Shown: positions 7,764 to 14,896 of the stretch, piece by piece
Layout: each line of letters starts with the position of its first letter
How positions within the stretch are numbered: the stretch's first letter is position 1
Assembly (NCBI RefSeq): GCF_009362785.1
Contig: NZ_WHNQ01000035.1
Location: forward strand, 1 to 64,000
Reading direction: 5' to 3'
DNA from: Paraburkholderia atlantica
GTDB lineage: Bacteria > Pseudomonadota > Gammaproteobacteria > Burkholderiales > Burkholderiaceae
Length of the DNA: 64,000 bases
Position numbers and translations under genes: made by a program
The notes under the pieces: generated by a model
Told to the model about the DNA's origin: nothing
Database searches by the model: none
The model's input: the letters and a program-made list of their open reading frames with translations, nothing else

Positions 7764-8522
7764 TTATTTCTGATCGTCGCGCGCCGCGCGCGTGCCGATG
7801 TACTCGTACTCCTCGGTATTGAGCCGTGAAATGCGCAGTTCCACGGCGCTGCGGTGATACGAGTACGCGATGCGCCGAATCTCGAGTAACGGCGCGCCAA
7901 CTTCGACGCCAAGCTGCGCGCTTTCGAGCTCATTGGCGAGCGCAACGCTCACACGCTCATCGGTCTCGACCACGTTGATGCCGAAACCGTCCTGATAGAA
8001 GTTGTACAGCGTGTTCGGCCGGTTGCGCAGCTTGCTTTCCGTCAAGCCGGGAAACAGCGCTTCGGGCACGGTGATATGTTCGATCAGCACGGTCTTGCCG
8101 TGCAGCGCGAGCCCGTTGACGAACTGCAGCACGCGCGCGCCGCTGTCGATGCCGAGCGCGGCAGCCGCCTCGCGCGATGCACGCGCCTTCTTGAATCCGA
8201 TCAGCGTGACGACCGGATAGGCCTTGTCGCCGTCGCGCCGCACGATGCGGAAGAAGCGGAAGAAGTGCCGGTCGCGCTGATGCATCGAAACGAACGTGCC
8301 GAGCCCCTGCTGACGGATCAGAATGTTCTCGGTGCACAGTTCGTCGATGGCTTTGCGCAGCGTGCCGATCGACACGCCGAAGCGTTCGGCGAGACGCTTT
8401 TCCGAAGGAATGCATTCGCCGCCTTTCCATTCGCCGGCCGCGAGCGCCGCGAGAATCGCGCTCTTGACCTCTTTGTACCGTGTGGCGCCCAGCGCGGGCG
8501 CATTGATCGCGAGCGTGCTCAT
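7764..8522 (-). CDS. GntR/HutC-family regulator with UTRA ligand domain
   Basis: This is a 252-residue regulator. Residues of about 15-80 are a GntR winged helix (RYKEVKSAILAALAAGEW, then IPSEKRLAERFGVSIGTLRKAIDEL). Residues of about 95-245 match the UTRA effector-binding fold. The start at MSTLAINAP is preferred over a 25-codon upstream extension because it leaves a normal leader before the helix-turn-helix. It is divergent from the SuyA/SuyB-like genes, with a perfect inverted repeat and a strong promoter between them. It is therefore the probable local repressor of that pathway. Confidence 0.88.
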   Translation of the reverse strand: MSTLAINAPALGATRYKEVKSAILAALAAGEWKGGECIPSEKRLAERFGVSIGTLRKAIDELCTENILIRQQGLGTFVSMHQRDRHFFRFFRIVRRDGDKAYPVVTLIGFKKARASREAAAALGIDSGARVLQFVNGLALHGKTVLIEHITVPEALFPGLTESKLRNRPNTLYNFYQDGFGINVVETDERVSVALANELESAQLGVEVGAPLLEIRRIAYSYHRSAVELRISRLNTEEYEYIGTRAARDDQK

Positions 8523-8593
8523 GAAAACCTCTGGGATACGCGAGTCGTACCGCTCGCAGGGGGGTGAACCTGCCCTGATTCTAAACGACCAGG

Positions 8594-8614
8594 TCATCCA
8601 TTACATCTGGATGA
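8594..8614. promoter_or_regulatory. Inverted repeat, candidate GntR operator
   Basis: A perfect 7-base inverted repeat, TCATCCA, seven bases, TGGATGA, lies 72 bases upstream of the GntR start codon in the divergent control region. Its symmetry and placement fit a dimeric GntR operator that could control both the regulator and the lyase genes. Ligand and binding are not known. Confidence 0.5.
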
Positions 8615-8687
8615 ATCGTATGTTGTCGGCGAAGCGCGACAGCCGGCTCGTACTCTCTCAGTCTTCTAACACATATATATGACCTAG

Positions 8688-8716
8688 TTGACATTGAGTA
8701 AGTGGGCGCCTAGTAT
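8688..8716 (+). promoter_or_regulatory. Sigma-70-type promoter of the SuyA/SuyB-like genes
   Basis: A consensus -35 hexamer TTGACA is separated by exactly 17 bases from TAGTAT, a five-of-six match to the -10 consensus. Transcription would begin near position 8723, giving a leader of about 70 bases before the SuyA-like gene. It is one of the clearest housekeeping promoters in the window. Confidence 0.65.
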
Positions 8717-8792
8717 CGATTCACCGCGGCGCACCTGGCTGCGCTGCCCCGGCGGCACCCTCACCGCATTCAAACTAGGAATGGAGACGCTC

Positions 8793-9134
8793 ATGAGCAA
8801 TCCCACGGCAGATATCAACGACACCGCGGCGGGCGCGTCCGCGCCACGCAGAACGATCCACCTCGTGCTGCACGAGGCGAAAGACACGGTCGGTGTGGCG
8901 GTGGTCGAGGGCATCAAGGCGGGCATGCAGCTCAACGCATGGATCATGGACGACGACGAAATCGTCACAGTGCCGGCGAAGCAGGACATTCCGATCGGTC
9001 ACAAGGTCGCGCTGAAGGACATGGCCGTCGGCGACACGGTGTTCAAGTACGGCGTCGATATCGGCAAGGTGGTCGCGCCGATCAAGGCCGGCGAGCACGC
9101 GCACGTGCACAACATCAAGACGAAACGCTGGTAG
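8793..9134 (+). CDS. suyA: UxaA-family small subunit (SAF domain), probable sulfolactate sulfo-lyase alpha subunit
   Basis: This is a 113-residue SAF-domain protein (ALKDMAVGDTVFKYGVDIG, then KAGEHAHVHNIKTKRW), the small-subunit module of altronate/galactarate dehydratase-type enzymes. Here it is a separate protein followed by a 391-residue large subunit, which is the layout of (2R)-sulfolactate sulfo-lyase SuyA/SuyB. The start at MSNPTADIN has a GGAG four bases upstream of the spacer; an ATG four codons earlier is also possible. The enzyme would release sulfite from 3-sulfolactate to give pyruvate. An altronate- or galactarate-type substrate cannot be excluded from sequence alone. Confidence 0.7.
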   Translation: MSNPTADINDTAAGASAPRRTIHLVLHEAKDTVGVAVVEGIKAGMQLNAWIMDDDEIVTVPAKQDIPIGHKVALKDMAVGDTVFKYGVDIGKVVAPIKAGEHAHVHNIKTKRW

Positions 9135-9234
9135 GCAGAGCAGCGCCGCGCGTTTTCCCGCCGGTTTTGCGGCATTTTCTGTTCGCGGCATCGAGCCGCC
9201 CCTCACTGGCATCAACCCGAACGAGAGAGACACC

Positions 9235-10410
9235 ATGAGCGTGATTGACCTGGATACGACTTTTCGCGGCTATCGTCGCGACAATGGCCGCGTGGGCGTA
9301 CGCAACCACGTGATCATTCTGCCGGTCGACGATCTGTCCAATGCCGCGGCGCAAGCGGTCGAACACAACATCAAGGGGACCATGGCGCTGCCGCATCCGT
9401 ATGGGCGGCTGCAATTCGGCGCCGACCTCGAACTGCATTTCCGCACGCTGATCGGCGCAGGCAGCAATCCGAACGTCGCGGCGGTGGTGGTAATCGGTAT
9501 CGAGGAGGGCTGGACCAAGCGTGTCGTCGATGGGATTGCGAAGACCGGCAAACCGGTGATGGGCTTCGGCATCGAACTGCATGGCGATCACGACACGATC
9601 ATGCGCGCGTCGAAGGCCGCGAAGGACATGGTGCAGTACGCGACGTCGCTCGATCGCGAGGCGTGCCCGATCTCGGAGCTATGGGTGTCGACCAAGTGCG
9701 GCGAGTCGGACACCACGTCGGGCTGCGGCTCGAACCCGACCGTCGGCAATGCGTTCGACAAGCTGTACGGCCTCGGCACCACGCTCGTGTTCGGCGAGAC
9801 CTCGGAGCTCACGGGCGGTGAGCAGATCGTCGCCGCGCGCTGCGCGAACGACGGCGTGCGCGAGCGCTTCCAGTTCATGTTCGACCGCTATCAGGACATG
9901 ATCAATCGCTGGAAAACCGACGACCTGTCCGAGTCGCAGCCGACCAAGGGCAATATCGCGGGCGGCCTGACGACGATCGAGGAAAAGGCGCTCGGCAACA
10001 TCCAGAAGATCGGCAAGAAGTGCATGGTCGACGGCGTGCTCGACAAAGCCGAGGAGCCGACGCATTCGGGACTGTGGTTCATGGATTCGTCGTCGGCCGC
10101 GGCCGAGATGGTGACCTTGTGCGCGGCATCGGGCTTCGTCGTGCATTTCTTTCCGACGGGGCAGGGCAACGTGATCGGCAATCCGATCGTGCCGGTCATC
10201 AAGATCTGCGCGAATCCGCGCACGGTCCGCACGATGGGCGAGCATATCGACGTCGATGTGACCGGCATTCTGCAGCGCGAGCAAAACCTCGATCAGAGCG
10301 GCGACAAACTGCTCCAATGCATGATGGCCACGATCAACGGCCGTTTCACCGCAGCCGAAGCGCTTGGTCATCGCGAGTTCGTCCTGACGCGTCTGTTCGA
10401 AAGCGCCTGA
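9235..10410 (+). CDS. suyB: UxaA-family large subunit, probable sulfolactate sulfo-lyase beta subunit
   Basis: This is a 391-residue protein of the altronate/galactarate dehydratase C-terminal family. Recognisable segments are GYRRDNGRVGVRNHVIILP, STKCGESDTTSGCGSNPTVG, FGETSELTGGEQ, SSSAAAEMVTLCAASG and PTGQGNVIGNPIVPVIK. The length, the separate small subunit upstream and the wording of these motifs fit SuyB better than UxaA or GarD, which are longer single-chain proteins. The conserved cysteines could ligate an iron cofactor. It is followed by a broken transporter and an Ldh_2-family dehydrogenase, as expected for a sulfolactate locus. The assignment is by recollected family resemblance. 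Confidence 0.7.
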   Translation: MSVIDLDTTFRGYRRDNGRVGVRNHVIILPVDDLSNAAAQAVEHNIKGTMALPHPYGRLQFGADLELHFRTLIGAGSNPNVAAVVVIGIEEGWTKRVVDGIAKTGKPVMGFGIELHGDHDTIMRASKAAKDMVQYATSLDREACPISELWVSTKCGESDTTSGCGSNPTVGNAFDKLYGLGTTLVFGETSELTGGEQIVAARCANDGVRERFQFMFDRYQDMINRWKTDDLSESQPTKGNIAGGLTTIEEKALGNIQKIGKKCMVDGVLDKAEEPTHSGLWFMDSSSAAAEMVTLCAASGFVVHFFPTGQGNVIGNPIVPVIKICANPRTVRTMGEHIDVDVTGILQREQNLDQSGDKLLQCMMATINGRFTAAEALGHREFVLTRLFESA

Positions 10411-10583
10411 CGCGCACGGCCCGGCCGCCGCGGCGAGCCTCACGGCTCGCGCGCCGCGGTCACCACCTTCCCGGCGCGTGCCGGCACGGCAGAAGCGGCC
10501 AACAATGCTCCCCGTGACCGGCAGCTCATGCGGCAGTGGCGCCGGCTCGATATCTGGCAGCAGCTAGTGGAGGAGACACCATC

Positions 10584-10955
10584 TTGCGCGTGCTCAAACA
10601 TCTCCACGTGCAGGTCCTGATCGGACTTGCGGCTGGCATTCTCGTCGGTCATTTCGCGCCCGTGTTCGGCGTGCAGATGAAACCGCTCGGCGACACCTTC
10701 ATTCGCCTCATCAAGATGCTGATCACGCTGGTGGTCTTCTGCACGGTTTCCGTTGGCATCGCGCGCATGGAAAGCCTGAAGCAGGCGGGCCGCGTCGGCT
10801 TCAAGACGCTGCTGTAGTTCGAGATCGTCACCAGCATCGCGCTGGTGCTCGGCCTCGTCGTCGCGAACTTGCTGCGTCCGTGCGCTGGGCTCAATATCGA
10901 TCCCGCTTCGCTATGATCGGCAACCTCGTCGCGACGCTGGTGGCAGGCATTGGCG
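10584..10955 (+). pseudogene. dctA-like dicarboxylate/cation symporter remnant
   Basis: A TTG start behind a GGAGGAG ribosome binding site opens a reading frame that matches the N-terminus of DctA (LHVQVLIGLAAGILVGHF, then GVQMKPLGDTFIRLIKM). An in-frame TAG follows GFKTLL. The frame resumes with the expected FEIVTSIALVLGLVVANLL and GLNIDPASL, then stops again. Immediately after, in another frame, comes IGNLVATLV, which resembles the C-terminal end of the family. The remnant is thus nonsense-mutated and has lost about 300 central codons. It may once have imported the substrate of the adjacent lyase. Confidence 0.82.
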
Positions 10956-11161
10956 CAGCCGGTGCGCAAGCCGCAGGCGGCGCAAGCGGAGCAGGCGCGC
11001 GAGGAAGAATCCAACCGGCCTCGTGCAACGGGGTTGTACGAAAAGGCGGCGAAGAGGATCGCGTCGCAGCGGCATCGACGGCAATGCCGGACTTGATGCT
11101 TCACCGCGGTAATGACAAAGTGATGCGCTGCCGACAATAGAACCAAGGAAAGGAATACCCG

Positions 11162-12160
11162 ATGGCCCGACTGTTTCCCGACGCGCTCACCGCGCTGGCG
11201 ATTGGCGCGTTGCGCCGCGCGGACGCGTCGCCGGCGACCGCCGAATCGACGGCGCGCGCGCTGGTCTATGCCGATGTGCGCGGCCTGTCTTCGCACGGCG
11301 TATCGCGTCTGCCGATGTACTGCGCGCAGTTGCGCAACGGTCGCGTCGATCCGGCCGCGCAAGCCGTCATCGTCGCGGATCGCGGCGCGGCCGTGTTGAT
11401 CGACGGCGCGGACGGCCTCGCTTATCCGGCCTGCGATCTGGCGGTCGCGACGCTCGCCGAACGCGCCCGGCAGTACGGCAGCGCGGTCGCGGGCATCTGC
11501 CGCAGCCATCATTTCGGCGTTGGCGCGGCGCATCTGGCCGCGCTCGGCGAAGCCGGCATGGTCGCGCTCGCGTTCAGCAATTCGCCGGCCGCGATGCCCG
11601 CGTGGGGCGGCCGCCGCGCGCTCTTTGGCACCAACCCGATCGCCGCCGTGTTTCCGCGCCGCAACGGCGCGCCGCTCGTCATCGACCTCGCGCTATCGCA
11701 GATCGCGCGCGGCAAGATCGCGCTGGCGGCGCGCGATGGCGAGCCGATCCCCGAAGGCTGGGCGACCTCGCGAGACGGTCTGCCGACCACCGATGCGCGC
11801 GCCGCGCTCGACGGCATGATGCTGCCGTTCGGCGGCGCGAAAGGCGCGATGCTGGCGCTGGTGGTCGAGCTGCTGGCCGCCGCGCTGACCGGCGCGAACT
11901 TCGGCTACGAAGCGGGCTCGTTCCTGACCGAGGAGGGGGAGCGCTCGCGCATCGGCCATCTGTTCTGGGCGATCGATCCGGGCGCGTTGGCCGGCGACGA
12001 CGCGTATCTGTCGCGCGTCGAGGCGCTGATCGAGATGATGCTGATGGACGATGACGTGCGCTTGCCTGGTTATCGAAGAGAGCAGCTTGCGCAGGCGGCA
12101 TACGAGGACGGCGTCGACATTCCGGATGCGCTGATCGCGCAACTGGAGGGCTGCGCTTGA
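11162..12160 (+). CDS. Ldh_2-family malate/L-lactate-type dehydrogenase, possibly (R)-sulfolactate dehydrogenase
   Basis: This is a 332-residue NAD(P)-dependent dehydrogenase of the malate/L-lactate/ureidoglycolate/sulfolactate family. The signature SSHGVSRLPMYCAQL carries the family histidine. SHHFGVGAAHLAAL, FGTNPIAAVFPRR and PFGGAKGAMLALVVELLA are further family segments. An AAGGAAAGG ribosome binding site precedes the ATG. Located beside the SuyA/SuyB-like genes, it would oxidise or reduce sulfolactate, as ComC/SlcC does in sulfolactate-degrading bacteria. The family is broad and the substrate is inferred only from the neighbours. Confidence 0.8.
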   Translation: MARLFPDALTALAIGALRRADASPATAESTARALVYADVRGLSSHGVSRLPMYCAQLRNGRVDPAAQAVIVADRGAAVLIDGADGLAYPACDLAVATLAERARQYGSAVAGICRSHHFGVGAAHLAALGEAGMVALAFSNSPAAMPAWGGRRALFGTNPIAAVFPRRNGAPLVIDLALSQIARGKIALAARDGEPIPEGWATSRDGLPTTDARAALDGMMLPFGGAKGAMLALVVELLAAALTGANFGYEAGSFLTEEGERSRIGHLFWAIDPGALAGDDAYLSRVEALIEMMLMDDDVRLPGYRREQLAQAAYEDGVDIPDALIAQLEGCA

Positions 12161-12291
12161 ACAAGCGTCCCAGCGTACGCAACCAGTCCGATGCAACTGG
12201 ACACGGGAACGAAAGAAGCGCATAGCTGAAAGCGAAACCGAAACTATATGACCCGCGCTTCGGCCCACTGGAAGCAGCGACGGAGATGGCC

Positions 12292-12496
12292 ATGGACCAT
12301 CACGCCCGCACGCAGAACGAACGGCTCGATATCAAGACCACCGCCTGCTATATGTGTGCATGCCGCTGCGGCATCCGCGTGCATCTGCGCGACGGCGAGG
12401 TGCGCTATATCGACGGCAATCCGGAGCATCCGCTGAATCAAGGCGTCATCTGCGCGAAGGGTGCCTCCGGCATCATGAAGCAGTACTCGCCCGCGC
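12292..12496 (+). pseudogene. N-terminal stub of a molybdopterin oxidoreductase (DmsA-like)
   Basis: An intact start (MDHHARTQNERLDIKTTACYM, with GGAG eight bases upstream) leads into the [4Fe-4S] domain of the DMSO-reductase superfamily. This is seen in CYMCACRCGIRVHLRDG, YIDGNPEHPLNQGVICAKG and GIMKQYSP. The similarity ends after about 68 codons, exactly where a DmsC-like sequence begins in another frame. The rest of the catalytic subunit, more than 600 codons, is missing. The stub cannot make a functional enzyme. Confidence 0.82.
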
Positions 12497-13207
12497 ACCT
12501 CGTGGCTGTCGCGCGAATGCCTGTGCCTGCCGGCGTTTCTCGCCTGCGCGTTCCTGAATGGCGTCGCGCACTGGCTCGGCTCGCCGTGGTCACTCGCGCT
12601 CGGCTGGCTCGGCGTGCTCGCTAGCGCCGCGCTGTTCGTCTGCACCGCGATGATCTATGCGTGCCTGCGCTTTCTGCAGGAGTGGGCGACGCCGCTGACG
12701 CTGGTGAACTTCGTGCTGCTCGGCTGCCCATCGGGCGCGACGCTCGCGACCGCGTTGAGTGCCTGGTTCGCGCCCGAGCTGACGATGGGACTGGCGATCT
12801 GCGCGTGCATGCTGACGCTCGCCGGCTGCGCGAGCCGCTCGGCGTCGCTGCTGCGCAATGCGCGCTTGCGGCCGAAATCGACGGTGCAGAGTGCGACCGG
12901 CATCCGCAACCCGAACCTCATGCAAGTGTCACGAGGCTTCACCGCCGGCGCGTTCAATCTGCGCGAGTTCTTTCACGGCAAATCGGCGCGGACGTTGCGT
13001 GGTGTCAAATGGGGCTTTCTCGTGGGCGCGTTTGTCGTGCCGGTCGTGTTGATCGTGCTCGGCGCGGGCCTGCGTTCGCTTGGCGCGTCGTTCGGCTTGC
13101 TGGCCGCGGCCTGTCTCGTGCAGTATGCGGGGCTCGTGGCGGAGCGCTGGTTTTTCTTCGCGGAAGCGAAGCATCCGCAGAATCTGTATTACGCGAGGGT
13201 GGGGTGA
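12497..13207 (+). pseudogene. C-terminal part of a DmsC-like membrane anchor
   Basis: This frame begins TSWLSRECLCLPAF, the internal SxLSRE region of DmsC-type anchors. It continues through several transmembrane segments (ALGWLGVLASAALFVCTAMIY, LTLVNFVLLGCPSGATLATAL, WGFLVGAFVVPVVLIVLG) to a plausible C-terminus, ERWFFFAEAKHPQNLYYARVG. The N-terminal part of the anchor and any start signal are absent. It is joined out of frame to the DmsA-like stub, so a single deletion removed most of a dmsABC-type operon. Confidence 0.78.
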
Positions 13208-13437
13208 AGCGTAGCCTTCAATGAGCGCGCCGGACTTCCACTGTGGCTTGACGCATAAGCTGAAATGGCAGCAGCGGGAGGAACGGTGCTTGCACAGCAA
13301 GTTTTCCGGTTCCCTATGGAGCGGCCCCCGAATCGCCGGACACAGTGTTCCACTTGAAATAGCGGGTAGGCATAAGGCTGTGTTTTTGACTAACAACAAG
13401 CAAGAAGTGATGGAAGTGTTGACGGGGCCCGAGCGTC

Positions 13438-13990
13438 GGCGGGGATGCGCAAGTGGAATTCCAGAAGACGCACAAAGCCGAGCGCGCCGCCGTGCTTGCT
13501 TGCATCGACGAGGACGGCAACGTGATGAGGCGTCGTGGCTGATTTTCTGCACTCTTCAGCGCAGAGGGATCCGCGACTCCCGACACTGCTGTTATTCGCA
13601 TCGATCAATTGCACGCGCTGGCGGGGTTGTTGAGTCTCTAAGTACGATCCAGCCACCTGGCAAACCCGGCTGAACGCTGCGCGCGCAGCCAGAACTCGCG
13701 ATAGAGCCGCATCAGCGCTGCTCGGCGATGCGCAGCCGTTCCGCTTTCAGCCGCATTCCGCCCATGGCGATACATTTGAAGTTGCTGGCATTCCTAACAT
13801 GACCGGTAATCCGAACTCTTGGATTGAAAGCGGCCCCGGTATGAAGAAGCAATGGCGCATGTTTGATTCTAATGGCTCGGCAGCGGTTGACATAGACTTT
13901 GATTCCCACCACGGGCAGCCTAATCCGCATGCACATAACTGGGATGGCAACGTGCGCGATCAAGGTTGGCCCGTTTCAATTCTCCCTTAG
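13438..13990 (+). pseudogene. Displaced 3' end of a polymorphic toxin gene
   Basis: No start signal or trafficking domain is present. One frame reads VEFQKTHKAERAAVLACIDE, meets a stop, then continues to DQLHALAGLLSL. A neighbouring frame, open from 13634, reads SKYDPATWQTRLNAARAA and so on. It ends in a module with GNPNSWIESGPGMKKQWRMF, IDFDSHHG and PHAHNWDGN, followed by a stop. The histidine/aspartate-rich end resembles C-terminal toxin domains of Rhs/CDI-type polymorphic toxins (perhaps toxin type 24). A small possible immunity gene begins 11 bases later. The preceding 230 bases show no gene. The domain assignment is tentative. Confidence 0.5.
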
Positions 13991-14001
13991 TGAGGCAAAC
14001 T

Positions 14002-14379
14002 GTGACAGATATTGACGCAACGCTCCACGCGTATGATTACTTCCATGACTGGCATGTCGAAAGCATCGTGCTACAAAATGAATCTGACTTGACTTGTCCT
14101 GACACATTGATTCTGGGTCTCAAACTCGGTGCGCGTCGAGTCACAGCCACCTTTCAAGGAGTGACTCGTCTAGGCCTCGAGAACGGCGGTACAGTCAATA
14201 TCGTTCTGTCGATGGAGAGGGCACGGCCGAACACGCAAGTTGAAGCACTTGCACGCGATCTGTTGAAGTGCTCATTGCCGGGTAAAAGAACAGCTCAACA
14301 CATTGTCTATCTGCATCCGACGGCCGGCTTTGCGATCGCTATAGAGTTCGATTCGTTCATCATCCGGGAACATGCATAG
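14002..14379 (+). CDS. Small protein, candidate immunity protein of the adjacent toxin tail
   Basis: This is a 125-residue soluble protein starting at GTG (VTDIDATLHAYDYFHDWHVE), with GAGG six bases upstream. The ATG 12 codons earlier lies inside the toxin tail and has no such site. The protein is rich in beta-type segments (DTLILGLKLGARRVTATFQGV, GTVNIVLSMERA). Its codon use is less GC-biased than its neighbours, as is common in toxin/immunity cassettes. Position directly behind a toxin C-terminus is the only functional clue; no family was recognised. It appears intact although the toxin gene is broken. Confidence 0.55.
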   Translation: MTDIDATLHAYDYFHDWHVESIVLQNESDLTCPDTLILGLKLGARRVTATFQGVTRLGLENGGTVNIVLSMERARPNTQVEALARDLLKCSLPGKRTAQHIVYLHPTAGFAIAIEFDSFIIREHA

Positions 14380-14446
14380 TGGAGACGAATATGCCGCCCC
14401 TCACAAGTCGGCTTTTTTGTGCCCCTCTCTTCGACCGCTTCTACAA

Positions 14447-14593
14447 TCAACCCCCCATGCCGGATACATGCGCCGCCGACTCTTCCTTCATCGGGCAGCG
14501 CTGTTCGAGCAGGTCAGTCTTGTGATAGGCCACATCAACCTTGTTCGCGACCATATGCGCGAGCGCCCACTCGACAAAATTCCAGTTAAATCT
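14447..14593 (-). pseudogene. 3' remnant of a tyrosine recombinase (integrase)
   Basis: The minus strand encodes 48 residues bounded by stops. They contain WNFVEWALAHMVANKVDVAY and TDLLEQRCPMKEESAAHV. This matches the C-terminal end of P4-type phage/island integrases, where the pattern is (E/Q)xxLAH..., then AY.R.dl.e.R..lm..Wa..v, including the catalytic tyrosine in AYHK. The body and start of the gene are gone. It marks a former integration event in the decayed zone between the DMSO-reductase remnant and the ribonucleotide reductase. Confidence 0.7.
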
Positions 14594-14896
14594 TCAGTCC
14601 GCGTCATAACCATAAAATGAGCGAACCAGATACCGAAACGACAAGCCCAAAAGAGTTTGCTGCCGAATCCATCGTACAACGCGGCCCGACGCGGCAGGGC
14701 AACTATCCTGCACGTCGTCGAGCCAAAATCCTGCATTCATCTCGGCGAGGGGAACAGCAGTCGCATCGTTTTAGCCCGGGTCGACGCGGCGGCTGAGTGC
14801 GACCTTTTCGGACCTCGCGGCCTAGACTAGTTGCCACGGTCGCTTTGCGACCTTATGGGGGTACTCACATCCACGCCGCTCGCTCCCAACCTCACA
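14594..14896. other. Gap between the integrase remnant and nrdJ
   Basis: This stretch holds a 59-codon plus-strand frame at 14617-14796 (starting MSEPDTETTSPKEF) with no recognisable family and an arginine-rich end. It also has a small hairpin, GGTCG-CTTT-GCGACC, near 14838. Neither gives firm evidence of function. The base composition is more mixed than in the flanking genes, in keeping with remnants of mobile DNA. Confidence 0.4.

Noticed and set aside
8781..8792. Alternative ATG for the SuyA-like gene four codons upstream
   Set aside because: The GGAG within these codons serves the downstream ATG with better spacing; the difference does not affect the assignment.
13314..13400. Possible insertion-sequence end (minus strand reads YFKWNTVSGDSG)
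   Set aside because: The wording is reminiscent of frames seen near IS21-type elements, but there are no terminal repeats or transposase motifs to support it.
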